DNA of 20,771 bases from Sutterellaceae bacterium. Lineage in GTDB: Bacteria > Pseudomonadota > Gammaproteobacteria > Burkholderiales > Burkholderiaceae_F. Of this stretch, positions 1 through 7,674 are shown in pieces. Location of the stretch: contig JAUNOJ010000004.1 in NCBI GenBank assembly GCA_030531135.1, forward strand, positions 1 through 20,771, read 5' to 3'. The notes beneath the pieces were generated by a model. It saw nothing but the letters and a program-made list of their open reading frames with translations, did not search any database and was not told where the DNA came from. The position numbers were made by a program, and so were the translations under genes. Position 1 is the first letter of the stretch. Every line of letters starts with the position of its first letter.

Positions 1-1944
1 ACCGTTACGCGTACAGGCGTAGCGGCGATAATTTTCCACCACTTCGCCGCCACACTTCGGGCAGCGAGCTGTCAAATGTGCCGGATTTTCAATAACCACC
101 GTATTGCCCTCATAGCTCTTGGCCTGTTCGACAATGTGCGTGGTCATCTCGCGAATTTCCTGCATAAACGCCGCACGGGTCAACTGTCCTTTTTCGATCA
201 AACTGAGTTTGTGCTCCCACTCGCCGGTCAACTTCGGATCGGACAGAACGCCGATTTTCAAGCCTTCCAACAAACTGAAAAGCTGTTGCGCCTTGGCCGT
301 CGGACACAAATCGCGACCATCGCGACGAATGTAGTTTTGATCGATCAGGTTTTCGATAATGGCTGCACGTGTTGCAGGCGTTCCCAAACCTTTTTCAGCC
401 ATCGCTTCGCGCAACTCGTCGTCGTCGACCAGTTTGCCCGCGCCTTCCATTGCCGACAACAACGTGGCTTCGTTAAAACGCACGGGAGGCTTGGTTTGCT
501 GTTTGTTCGAGGCGATATCGGCAACATCGGCCGTTTTGGCACCGTTGAGCGCCACAAGCGCGTCTTCACCCACGGCTGCTCGACCGTAAATGGCCATCCA
601 ACCAGGAACCGCCAAGACCTTACCTTCGGTTTTGAAGTGATCTTGACCGACGGTGGAAATGCGCGTTGTCACATCAAACTGAGCGGCAGGGAAAAACACT
701 GCCATAAAACGCTTGACCACTAAATCGTAAATTTTGACTTCAGCCTCGCTCAGCGCACTTTTGACCGGTTGCAACGTCGGAATAATGGCAAAGTGATCGC
801 TGATCTTGGAATTGTCGAAAATGCGACGATTGGGCTTGACCCAATTGCTGTCCAAAATATTTTGAGCAAACGGCTGATAAGCGTGTGTTTCCGTCAGCAT
901 CGACAAAGTCGAGCGACACGTATCGAGATAGTCTTCGGGCAACGCACGCGAATCCGTACGCGGATAAGTCAAAACCTTGTGCTTTTCATACAAAGCTTGG
1001 GCAATGGACAAAGTTGTTTTGGCCGAAAAACCGAACTTGTTGTTGGCTTCGCGTTGCAAACTCGTCAAGTCGAACAACTGGGGCGAAAACTGCGACGTGC
1101 GCTTGCTGGTTTCTTCCACCGTAGCCTTTTGATCGCGGCAACGCTCGACGATATTTTTTGCGGCAACTTCGTCAAAAATGCGTTCGGCACGCAATTGCGG
1201 TTCGTTGGCGTTTTTCTTGAATTTCGGATCGAACCAACGGCCGTCGTAAACGCCGCCGTCGGGCAACTCGAAGGTCGCTTTGACTTCCCAATAGTCCCGG
1301 GGACGGAAAGCGCGAATTTCGTTTTCACGGCGCACCACGATCGCCAAGGTCGGCGTTTGCACGCGCCCCACAGTCGTTAAGAAAAAGCCGCCGTCTAAGC
1401 TGTTAAATGCCGTCATGGCACGCGTACCGTTGATACCCACTAACCAATCGGCCTCGGAACGGCTCTTGGCCGCATCGGCCAACGTCTGCATTTCTTCATC
1501 GGTGCGCAAATGATTCATGGCCTCGCGAATAGCCGCCGGCGTCATGGACTGCAACCACAAACGCTTGATTTCTTTTTTGGATTTGACGGCCTGCATGATG
1601 TAGCGGAAGATCAACTCGCCTTCGCGTCCCGCGTCACATGCGTTGACGACGACATCGACGTCTTTGCGACGAATCAGTTTGCCGAGATTTTTCAGCTTTT
1701 CCCCGCTTCGTGCAATGGGCTTTAAATCAAACGTCGGGGGCAACACCGGCAAATGTGCAAACGTCCACTTACCGCGCTTGACCTCGTACTCTTCCGGACA
1801 AGCCAACTCGAGCAAATGCCCCAAGGCATTTGCCACGATGTAATCGTCGCCTTCATAGTAATCGCCCGTTTTCTTCAATTTACCAATCACTTTGGCGATA
1901 TCGGTTGCTACAGACGGCTTTTCCGCAATAATCAGGGTCTTCAT
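1..1944 (-). CDS. topB: DNA topoisomerase III (type IA), 3' end beyond window
   Basis: Type IA topoisomerase that cuts and passes single DNA strands, used in decatenation and in resolving recombination and replication intermediates. The frame is open from the ATG at 1944 to the window edge, giving 648 residues with no stop. The TOPRIM start MKTLIIAEKPS holds the catalytic Glu8, and the acidic motif DAGREGELI begins at Asp104. The active-site tyrosine is Tyr327 in VLTYPRTDSR, close to its position in E. coli TopB. At residues 628-644 a zinc ribbon begins (CPKC, then a third Cys), so the protein continues past the roughly 650 residues of E. coli TopB, as in the longer betaproteobacterial forms with C-terminal zinc modules. 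It lies 113 bases downstream of dprA on the same strand, with its own candidate promoter. Identity is very secure; the C-terminal length is unknown. Confidence 0.96.
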   Translation of the reverse strand, partial: MKTLIIAEKPSVATDIAKVIGKLKKTGDYYEGDDYIVANALGHLLELACPEEYEVKRGKWTFAHLPVLPPTFDLKPIARSGEKLKNLGKLIRRKDVDVVVNACDAGREGELIFRYIMQAVKSKKEIKRLWLQSMTPAAIREAMNHLRTDEEMQTLADAAKSRSEADWLVGINGTRAMTAFNSLDGGFFLTTVGRVQTPTLAIVVRRENEIRAFRPRDYWEVKATFELPDGGVYDGRWFDPKFKKNANEPQLRAERIFDEVAAKNIVERCRDQKATVEETSKRTSQFSPQLFDLTSLQREANNKFGFSAKTTLSIAQALYEKHKVLTYPRTDSRALPEDYLDTCRSTLSMLTETHAYQPFAQNILDSNWVKPNRRIFDNSKISDHFAIIPTLQPVKSALSEAEVKIYDLVVKRFMAVFFPAAQFDVTTRISTVGQDHFKTEGKVLAVPGWMAIYGRAAVGEDALVALNGAKTADVADIASNKQQTKPPVRFNEATLLSAMEGAGKLVDDDELREAMAEKGLGTPATRAAIIENLIDQNYIRRDGRDLCPTAKAQQLFSLLEGLKIGVLSDPKLTGEWEHKLSLIEKGQLTRAAFMQEIREMTTHIVEQAKSYEGNTVVIENPAHLTARCPKCGGEVVENYRRYACTRNG

Positions 1945-1960
1945 TTAGATTTCTACTTTC

Positions 1961-1992
1961 AAAAAAAACCGGAAACACAGGTTCCTTTTTTT
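1961..1992. terminator. Possible bidirectional intrinsic terminator between dprA and topB
   Basis: A run of eight A (1961-1968) and a run of seven T (1986-1992) flank a short stem, GGAA (1971-1974) with TTCC (1982-1985). The A and T tracts can extend the stem around a CC bulge. Read on the minus strand this is a hairpin followed by eight T, suitable to end dprA transcripts. The GC core is only four pairs, so efficiency is doubtful. It also lies between the candidate topB promoter and topB, where it could act as a leader attenuator. Confidence 0.35.
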
Positions 1993-2005
1993 AGGATAAG
2001 GCGAG

Positions 2006-2034
2006 ATACTATTGTTTGTCACTGCCGTTGACAA
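2006..2034 (-). promoter_or_regulatory. Candidate sigma70 promoter for topB
   Basis: On the minus strand a TTGTCA box (2034-2029, five of six matches to the -35 consensus) is followed after exactly 17 bases by TAGTAT (2011-2006, four of six matches to the -10 consensus). It lies about 60 bases upstream of the topB ATG and after the dprA stop. This suggests topB is transcribed independently of dprA. It is a consensus match only. Confidence 0.45.
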
Positions 2035-2047
2035 GAGTTAAGTCAAC
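2027..2047. repeat. Perfect 6-bp inverted repeat over the topB -35 box
   Basis: GTTGAC (2027-2032) and GTCAAC (2042-2047) are perfect inverted arms with a 9-base spacer. One arm overlaps the -35 element of the candidate topB promoter. On the plus strand a run of seven T (2048-2054) follows directly, so it could also be read as a plus-strand terminator, although no plus-strand gene ends here. It could be a dimeric regulator's operator. Confidence 0.4.
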
Positions 2048-2057
2048 TTTTTTTGAT

Positions 2058-2978
2058 TTATATTCGTTCATCAATGATGTCGGCAATCGTCTCGACGAGT
2101 TGCGCACCTTGCTTGAGAAGATGCAAATTTCCCTTGTATAAGGGCGAGTGAATCGAACCCGGAATCGCATAGACGTCGCGCCCGAGTTCAGCGGCAATAC
2201 GCGCCGCCGCCAAAGCCGGACATCCGGCTTGCGCTTGAACCGATAAAAGCTTTTGCGACAATGTTGCCATCAATTCCAACTGCGTCGTACGGTATTGCGA
2301 ATCGAAGACGGTGGTCGGCGGCAGAGCCGAAACAATCAAACCTCGCGTTGCCGCTTCCACAAACAAATCTCTATTTTCTTTGGGATAAAGCCTATCGGGC
2401 CCAGTCGACTGCACCACAATCGTATCAGCCGTCCCGGCCAAAGCCCCTTTTGCAGCATATGTTTCGATTCCCAATGCCAAGCCTGTGACGACAGCTTGTT
2501 CTTTTTGTGTCAGGGCGCACGCAAAGTCCTGCGCATTTTGGATACCTTCGGCATCTGGGGTCTCGGTTCCGGTAACGGTGATTTTAGGTTGCATCAAAAG
2601 CTGCCGGCGACCTCGAATCCACAAAACGGCCGGGGCTTTGCCTGCTCTTAAAAGCTCTTTCGGGTAGTCGTTGTCGCTCCACGTTACGACATCGGCCATA
2701 GCCGTTTTCTCCAACCAACAACAAGTCTCATCAAAAATCGTGCGATAGCGGTCGGAAAAAAGATTTCTTGACGTCTCCTCTCCGACAACGGACACCACAG
2801 CTCTTCTTCCGGCGTTTAAAATATCGCCCGGAGAGCCGAACGTCTCCATCAGCTTTTGCAAGGCTTGCGGATCGATGTCTGCCGCGCAGATCATCAGAAA
2901 AAGCCAGTCGAGTTCTTCTTGAGTTCGTTTTTTCACGCTTGCCTCGCTTTCGTTAATCGAACGGATAGTTTTCGGCAC
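2058..2978 (-). CDS. dprA: DprA/Smf-family DNA processing protein, divergent and short
   Basis: DprA binds incoming single-stranded DNA during natural transformation and loads RecA. The 306-residue product keeps the fold signature: VVTGLALGIETYAAKGAL at 163-180, LYPKENRDL near 198-205 and VYAIPGSIHSPLYKGNLHLL near 269-288. Several usual signatures are altered. The GSR motif reads GTE at 137-139, the D-x-x-A-H segment reads ETYAA, and the F-P-x-R-N-R-I-I-A-G-L-S segment is replaced around 226-241. The protein stops just after the Rossmann domain (LVETIADIIDERI), so the winged-helix domain common at the C terminus is absent. The start is a GTG at 2978 with a weak ribosome site. A second GTG at 2936, five bases after GAGG, is an attractive alternative. 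It is divergent from def across 80 bases. The family call is firm; full activity is uncertain. Confidence 0.87.
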   Translation of the reverse strand: MPKTIRSINESEASVKKRTQEELDWLFLMICAADIDPQALQKLMETFGSPGDILNAGRRAVVSVVGEETSRNLFSDRYRTIFDETCCWLEKTAMADVVTWSDNDYPKELLRAGKAPAVLWIRGRRQLLMQPKITVTGTETPDAEGIQNAQDFACALTQKEQAVVTGLALGIETYAAKGALAGTADTIVVQSTGPDRLYPKENRDLFVEAATRGLIVSALPPTTVFDSQYRTTQLELMATLSQKLLSVQAQAGCPALAAARIAAELGRDVYAIPGSIHSPLYKGNLHLLKQGAQLVETIADIIDERI

Positions 2979-2985
2979 CGCCGTC

Positions 2986-3015
2986 TTGACGAGCCGACCC
3001 TATCGGCCGCATACT
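2986..3015 (+). promoter_or_regulatory. Candidate sigma70 promoter for def
   Basis: TTGACG (2986-2991, five of six matches) is followed after 18 bases by CATACT (3010-3015, four of six matches). It ends 43 bases upstream of the def GTG, in the short divergent gap with dprA. The -35 box lies upstream of the dprA start but within its probable leader region. Confidence 0.4.
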
Positions 3016-3058
3016 AGCGCGTTCGTTTATTTTTTTCGCTTTTGCGGAGGTTTTTACC

Positions 3059-3589
3059 GTGGCACTTTTGCCTATTGTTCAATATCCCGATCCTCGTCTG
3101 GCCATGAAGGCAGATCCCGTTACGGTCTTTGACGATGAATTAAAACAATTGGCTGCAGACATGGCCGAAACCATGTACGAAGCACCCGGCGTGGGGCTGG
3201 CCGCCACACAAATCGGGCGCAACATCCGCATGGTTGTCATCGACATTTCCGAAGAAAAAAATGCGCTCAAAGTCTTTGTCAACCCCGAAGTAATCGAACA
3301 CTCGGAAGAACTCAACGAGTGCGAAGAGGGCTGTCTGTCGCTTCCGGGCATCTATGAAAAGGTCAAGCGTCCGGCTCACGTCAAAGTGCGCGCTCAGGAT
3401 TTGGACGGCAACACCTTCGAAATCGCCTGCGACGAACTTTTAAGCGTGTGCGTGCAGCATGAAATCGATCACTTGAACGGCACCGTTTTCGTCGATCACT
3501 TAAGCGCTTTGAAAAAACAACGCTCGGTTCAAAAGTTGGCCAAACGCCGCAAAGAAGAAGCGCGCGCCAAGGCTAAAAAAGAAGCTTAA
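3059..3589 (+). CDS. def: Peptide deformylase
   Basis: Metalloenzyme that removes the formyl group from the N-terminal formylmethionine of new proteins; cytosolic, acting at the ribosome. All three family motifs are intact: GVGLAATQIG near 44-53, EGCLSLPG with metal ligand Cys92, and QHEIDHLNG with His134, Glu135 and His138. At 176 residues it is of normal length, with a Lys/Arg-rich C-terminal tail. The GTG start is set by a GGAGG ribosome site at 3046-3050, eight bases upstream. It works together with fmt, which encodes the enzyme that adds the formyl group and lies about 1.8 kb downstream here. It ends in a clear intrinsic terminator, so it is probably transcribed alone. Confidence 0.98.
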   Translation: MALLPIVQYPDPRLAMKADPVTVFDDELKQLAADMAETMYEAPGVGLAATQIGRNIRMVVIDISEEKNALKVFVNPEVIEHSEELNECEEGCLSLPGIYEKVKRPAHVKVRAQDLDGNTFEIACDELLSVCVQHEIDHLNGTVFVDHLSALKKQRSVQKLAKRRKEEARAKAKKEA

Positions 3590-3596
3590 CGAAACC

Positions 3597-3629
3597 AACT
3601 CCCGAAAGAGCCTGTCTTCGGGAGTTTTT
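3597..3629 (+). terminator. Intrinsic terminator after def
   Basis: AACTCCCGAA (3597-3606) pairs perfectly with TTCGGGAGTT (3617-3626) across a 10-base loop, and the T run ends at 3629. It begins 7 bases after the def stop and lies before the next ribosome site, so it separates def from the exporter gene. Confidence 0.9.
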
Positions 3630-3658
3630 CCATTGAGAACCGAAAGGATTGTGGCGTC

Positions 3659-4303
3659 ATGACTTTGGAAAATCTCCTTTTATACATCCCGGTCGCATTT
3701 CTCATCGTCGTGATGCCGGGTCCGGATTTTGCCATCGTCTCAAAGGTTGCATTGACGCAAGGGCGCCTTGCCGGATGCGCTTGCGCCATTGGCGTGGCTT
3801 GCGGCATTTTGATTCACACGCTTTTGGCCATTGTCGGCATTTCGGCGGTAGTCGCCCACTCCGTCACACTGTTTTCGGCATTAAAGTGGATCGGCGCGGC
3901 CTACCTTTTTTGGCTCGGTATTCAGGCCGTACGCGCTTCGTTTTCCCAATCGAAAGCAACTGCCGTCGATTTTCCTCAGTTGCAAGCCGTACCGGAAACA
4001 ACGCTGTCCAGACTTTGGTTACAGGGCTTTCTTTGTAACGTCTTAAACCCCAAAGCCGTTTTGTTTTTTCTGACGTTTTTGCCTCAGTTCATGACGCCGC
4101 ACGAGGATCTCACCCCGCAATTTTTGATTTTGGGCGGCATCCTCATGAGCTTTTGCGCGATTTGGTTTTCCAGTCTGTCATTTCTTTTGGGTTACATCGG
4201 CGAAATTTTTAAAAAACCGCGCTTTCAAAACTGGCTCAATCGCGTCACGGGCGGCATTTTCCTTTTATTCGGATTAAAACTTGCTCTGACGCAAACTCCG
4301 TAA
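3659..4303 (+). CDS. LysE/RhtB-family amino acid exporter
   Basis: Inner-membrane exporter of amino acids or related small metabolites; the substrate cannot be read from the sequence. The 214-residue product begins with a hydrophobic segment followed by the family's PGPD motif (VVMPGPDFAIVSKVALTQG near 18-36). The G-rich helix GCACAIGVACGILIHTLLAIVGI and the cytoplasmic-side NPKAVLFFLTFLPQF segment are both typical. About six membrane helices are visible. The ATG has AAAGGA 11 bases upstream. The gene converges on the hydrolase gene with only 15 bases between stops and no obvious terminator. It sits between def and fmt, where many relatives have nothing or other genes. Confidence 0.9.
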   Translation: MTLENLLLYIPVAFLIVVMPGPDFAIVSKVALTQGRLAGCACAIGVACGILIHTLLAIVGISAVVAHSVTLFSALKWIGAAYLFWLGIQAVRASFSQSKATAVDFPQLQAVPETTLSRLWLQGFLCNVLNPKAVLFFLTFLPQFMTPHEDLTPQFLILGGILMSFCAIWFSSLSFLLGYIGEIFKKPRFQNWLNRVTGGIFLLFGLKLALTQTP

Positions 4304-4318
4304 CAAGCCCCTAAAGCG

Positions 4319-5215
4319 TCAACGCACCACGCCGCTGTAGCAATGTTCGGCAATGGCCTCGGCAATCTCGTCGAGTTTGTTCATCGGCAGATCGTGCCCC
4401 ATCACGTCAATGGCATGCAGTTTGCTGCCTTCGATACATTCGGCAATTTCTTTGCCGGCCTTAAAGGGCAAGAGGGGATCGGCACGCCCGTGAATGACCA
4501 ATGTCGGCACCATCAACTGACGCAACTGTCGGCGACGATCGCCGCTAGCTAAAATCGCCATCAGTTGGCGAGCTTGAGCTGCCTGCGGGACGTTGTTCTT
4601 TTTGTTGACCGCAATAATTTCGTTTAAGAGCGCATCCGGATAATCCGACCCCTTGGTACCGATGCTTTGCATCATTTCCCGGTAGTACTTGCGCAAAGAG
4701 TCGTCGTCGAAGGCTTTAGGCGGTTGCAAAACGGCATAGACCGCCTTCAGGTTGCCCAGCCCGGTGCGCGGATTGCCCGTCGCACTCGAAATACACGTCA
4801 ACGTAATCGTTCGATGCGGCGCTTGCGTGGCAAAAACCTGAGCGATCATGCCGCCCATAGAAATACCGGCAATGTGCGCGCGCTCGATTCCCAAAACGTT
4901 GAGAAGCTCTTCCACATCGGCAGCCATATCTTCCAAACGATACTGTGCCGTAACAGTGCCGCCGGCCACGTACTTGGCAACAGCGCCGAGCATTTTGGCC
5001 ATGCTGATTTCTTCGGTGAAAATGGCGCTTGCGCCGCTATCGCGATTGTCCGGCGTAATCACATACAAACCCTTTCTCACCAGTCGTTCCAAAAACTCAT
5101 ACGGCCAAGCAACCGCCGGCATTCCCAATCCCATCAACAACACCAAAGGCGGCATGTGGGGATCTCCGAATGTGCGATAGCTCAAAATGCCTCGTTTTGT
5201 CTGAACTTGTTGCAT
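4319..5215 (-). CDS. Alpha/beta hydrolase, RdmC-like esterase type
   Basis: Probable cytosolic serine hydrolase acting on an ester or similar bond; substrate unknown. The 298-residue product shows the alpha/beta hydrolase layout: LVLLMGLGMPAVAWP near 24-38 (oxyanion region), the family segment ITPDNRDSGAS near 53-63, and the nucleophile elbow GISMGG with Ser119. The acid is Asp246 in HGRADPL and the catalytic histidine is His274 in GHDLP. The MGLGM and DNRDSGAS features resemble hydrolases annotated after aclacinomycin methylesterase RdmC, which does not establish that substrate. No signal peptide is seen. The ribosome site is weak (GAGAG). It is convergent with the exporter gene and divergent from fmt across 188 bases. 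Confidence 0.88.
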   Translation of the reverse strand: MQQVQTKRGILSYRTFGDPHMPPLVLLMGLGMPAVAWPYEFLERLVRKGLYVITPDNRDSGASAIFTEEISMAKMLGAVAKYVAGGTVTAQYRLEDMAADVEELLNVLGIERAHIAGISMGGMIAQVFATQAPHRTITLTCISSATGNPRTGLGNLKAVYAVLQPPKAFDDDSLRKYYREMMQSIGTKGSDYPDALLNEIIAVNKKNNVPQAAQARQLMAILASGDRRRQLRQLMVPTLVIHGRADPLLPFKAGKEIAECIEGSKLHAIDVMGHDLPMNKLDEIAEAIAEHCYSGVVR

Positions 5216-5291
5216 GACTGCTGCTCTCTTGTCGGTAGGACTCTAAAACGGTTGGTACAAATCGGTCGAACAACTGCTTTCGATCCGAATA

Positions 5292-5326
5292 ATTGTATAG
5301 CGACTCGCGTCTTGTAAAGGTACAAT
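5292..5326. promoter_or_regulatory. Possible divergent -10 boxes between the hydrolase gene and fmt
   Basis: ATTGTA (5292-5297) and TACAAT (5321-5326) are inverted copies 23 bases apart. Each reads as TACAAT, five of six matches to a -10 box, pointing away from the other: toward the hydrolase gene on the minus strand and toward fmt on the plus strand. On the minus side TTTACA lies 15 bases upstream, which is shorter than ideal. On the plus side I find no good -35. The rest of the 188-base gap holds no gene that I can support. Confidence 0.28.
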
Positions 5327-5403
5327 GCAGGCACAAAACTCATGCCTGTCAATTTCGACATCGGGCGAAAATTCCCTTTTTCGACTTTAGGATACATACG
5401 TTT

Positions 5404-6360
5404 ATGCGCATCGCTTTTGCCGGCACGCCGCCTTTTGCCGCTAATGCTCTGGCCGCTTTGATCGAAGCCGGCCACGATATTGCTCTCGTTTTAACCCAAC
5501 CCGATCGTCCGAGCGGTCGCGGAATGAAGTTAAAGCCCTCTGCCGTTAAAGAGCTCGCCCTCAAACACGATCTGCCCGTCATCACGCCCTTGACGCTGTC
5601 GATCAAACGCAATCCCGAAGAAGCCGAACAGGCCTTAAAGACTTTGGAAGATGCCGACGTCGACGTGTTGATAGTTGCCGCCTACGGTTTGATTCTGCCG
5701 CAAAGAGCACTGGATGCCGCCAAAGGTATCGGAGAAACCGGCGAAATCAGAAGCATGAACATCCACGCTTCCATTCTGCCGCGTTGGCGCGGCGCAGCAC
5801 CCATTCAGCGCGCCATCATCGCCGGCGACGCGCAAACGGGCGTCACATTGATGAAAATGGAAGCCGGGCTCGATACCGGTCCGATGATCGAAATCGGCAC
5901 CACCCCCATTTCCGAGACGGATACCACCGTTACACTCACCGACCGACTCGGAACGCTTGGAGCACAAATGGTCGTCGAGGCGCTCTCGCACCCCGACACG
6001 TTAAAGTGCACCGTGCAGCCGGAAGAAGGCGTAACCTATGCCGAAAAGATTCTCAAGACCGAAAGCGCCGTCGACTGGACGATGAGTGCCGTCGAAATCG
6101 ATCGCAGAGTGCGTGCTTTCAACCCGTTTCCCTTTGTGACGGCCGCGCGCAACGGCGAAATATTCAAAATCCGCGAAGCTAAGGCTGTCGAAGGCTACGG
6201 AAAACCCGGCGAAGTTTTGGTTGCCGACAAAAAACTCGTCATCGCTTGCGGCGAAGGTGCACTGGAGTGCACCAAACTGCAAAAAGCCGGCAAACCCGAA
6301 ATGCCCGTCGCATCCTTCTTGCAATCCTTTGAAATTGTCCAAGGGGAGGTTCTTTCGTGA
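5404..6360 (+). CDS. fmt: Methionyl-tRNA formyltransferase
   Basis: Transfers a formyl group from 10-formyltetrahydrofolate to methionyl-initiator tRNA, enabling normal translation initiation. The start MRIAFAGTPPFAANAL and the segment TQPDRPSGRGMKLKPSAVK are typical. The catalytic centre is intact: Asn119 and His121 in NIHASILPRWRGAAPIQRAI and Asp157 in GLDTGPM. The C-terminal tRNA-binding domain follows (VDWTMSAVEIDRRVRAFNPFP). The 318-residue length is normal. A longer reading starting upstream at 5293 is not needed, because the ATG at 5404 has AGGA 11 bases upstream and aligns with the family start. Its stop overlaps the GTG of rsmB by four bases, indicating translational coupling. Confidence 0.98.
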   Translation: MRIAFAGTPPFAANALAALIEAGHDIALVLTQPDRPSGRGMKLKPSAVKELALKHDLPVITPLTLSIKRNPEEAEQALKTLEDADVDVLIVAAYGLILPQRALDAAKGIGETGEIRSMNIHASILPRWRGAAPIQRAIIAGDAQTGVTLMKMEAGLDTGPMIEIGTTPISETDTTVTLTDRLGTLGAQMVVEALSHPDTLKCTVQPEEGVTYAEKILKTESAVDWTMSAVEIDRRVRAFNPFPFVTAARNGEIFKIREAKAVEGYGKPGEVLVADKKLVIACGEGALECTKLQKAGKPEMPVASFLQSFEIVQGEVLS

Positions 6361-7667
6361 AAACGGGTTCTTCTTTGGAAAGAGCAATGACATTGGCCGC
6401 TCAGGCACGCTCGTTGATGAGCGAGGGCGCTTCTCTGGAAAAAGCGCTTTCGGTTGTCTGCCAAAGCGTCAGTCCTGAAGAAAAAGCGGCTTGTCAATCG
6501 TTGACCTACACGTCGACGCGCCACTTCATGGCTTGCGAAACCTTGATGCGACTGTTGGCCAAACGCGCACCGGCAAAAGACGTGAAATCCCTTTTGTTGG
6601 TCGCTTTTGCCGAACTCATCGAGAATCCCGACAAAGCCTATGTCATCGTCAACGAAGCGGTCAAAGCCGTCAAAAAGGTGGCACCTGCCGCTTCCGGCTT
6701 TGCCAACGCATGCTTAAGACGATTGACGCGCGAGCGTACCAAACTCATGTCGATCGTATCGTCTTCCGACGAAGTTCGCCTCAATGCTCCGCGTTGGTGG
6801 ATTGAAAAAATGCGTGCTACGCTCGGCGAAAGTCAAGCCGACGCCATGCTTCGTTTGGCTCGAACACGTCCTCCGATGATTCTTCGCGTCAACCGTCGCA
6901 AAAACACACCCGAAGAATGGATTGCATTGGCACGCGAAAAAGGTATTGATGCACGCCTGCTCGGCGACGAAGCCGTTCTTTTGGCCGAAGCCATGCCGGT
7001 CTCCGACGTTCCGGGCTTTGCCGAAGGTCTTGTCAGCGTTCAGGATGCCGGTGCACAGCTGGCCGCACAATTTGCACAACCCAAATCGGGAGAAATGATT
7101 CTCGACGCTTGTGCCGCTCCCGGAGGCAAGACGGCCCATTTGTTGGAATTGGCCGATTGTCATGTCACAGCTCTCGAAATCGACAGTGTGCGCGCTCAAC
7201 GCATCCACGAAAATTTGTCACGTTTGGGATTGGAGGCCGATGTAAAAACAGCCGACGCCGCCAAACCCGACACCTGGTGGGACAAGACTCTTTTCGACAC
7301 GATTCTGTTGGATGCCCCGTGCACGGCCAGCGGTATCGTTCGCCGACATCCCGACATCGTCTTTTCCCGTCGACCACAGGATATTCGTGCGCTCGCATTA
7401 CAACAGAAAAAGCTGCTGGAAACACTTTGGCCCCTCTTAAAGGTTGGCGGAAAACTCGTCTATGTCGTATGCTCGGTATTCGAGGAAGAGGGAAAAGCAC
7501 AAATTGAGGCGTTTTTGGCAAAGCACTCCGATGCAAAAGCGATTTCGCCCAAACCGGACGTTCCTTCTTTGTTGACGTTAACGCCTTGCGAAGCTTCCGA
7601 GAAAGAGTATCCCGGAATTTATGACACGCACGACGGTTTTTTCTACGCCGTACTCTTAAAGAATTGA
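6357..7667 (+). CDS. rsmB: 16S rRNA (cytosine-967 C5) methyltransferase RsmB/Sun
   Basis: Uses S-adenosylmethionine to methylate C967 of 16S rRNA. The N-terminal part (about 1-140) is the NusB-like RNA-binding domain. The catalytic part has the cofactor loop DACAAPGGKTAHLLE, then LLDAPCTASGIVRRHPDI with Cys322 and the nucleophile region YVVCSVFEEE with Cys372, the two-cysteine arrangement of the family. At 436 residues the length is as expected. The GTG start at 6357 overlaps the fmt stop, and fmt's 3' end supplies an AAGGGGAGG ribosome site. The fmt-rsmB pair is also adjacent in E. coli, which supports the assignment. Confidence 0.97.
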   Translation: MKTGSSLERAMTLAAQARSLMSEGASLEKALSVVCQSVSPEEKAACQSLTYTSTRHFMACETLMRLLAKRAPAKDVKSLLLVAFAELIENPDKAYVIVNEAVKAVKKVAPAASGFANACLRRLTRERTKLMSIVSSSDEVRLNAPRWWIEKMRATLGESQADAMLRLARTRPPMILRVNRRKNTPEEWIALAREKGIDARLLGDEAVLLAEAMPVSDVPGFAEGLVSVQDAGAQLAAQFAQPKSGEMILDACAAPGGKTAHLLELADCHVTALEIDSVRAQRIHENLSRLGLEADVKTADAAKPDTWWDKTLFDTILLDAPCTASGIVRRHPDIVFSRRPQDIRALALQQKKLLETLWPLLKVGGKLVYVVCSVFEEEGKAQIEAFLAKHSDAKAISPKPDVPSLLTLTPCEASEKEYPGIYDTHDGFFYAVLLKN

Positions 7668-7674
7668 TTCGGAC

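Noticed and set aside
76..1380. Long plus-strand open frames (215 and 203 residues) opposite topB
   Set aside because: They lie antisense to a clearly recognised topoisomerase frame, have no family-like motifs and no ribosome sites, and are explained as shadows of the coding strand.
4304..4318. Terminator between lysE and the convergent hydrolase gene
   Set aside because: Only 15 bases separate the stops, and no inverted repeat with a T run is visible on either strand.
4667..5317. 216-residue plus-strand frame opposite the hydrolase gene
   Set aside because: The minus-strand hydrolase has an intact catalytic triad and family layout. The plus frame is rich in Arg, His, Asn and Gln with no motif, typical of an antisense shadow.
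5293..5403. 37-residue extension of Fmt from an upstream alternative start
   Set aside because: Fmt proteins start at the MRIAFAGTP strand. The upstream stretch covers the promoter region and does not resemble the family.
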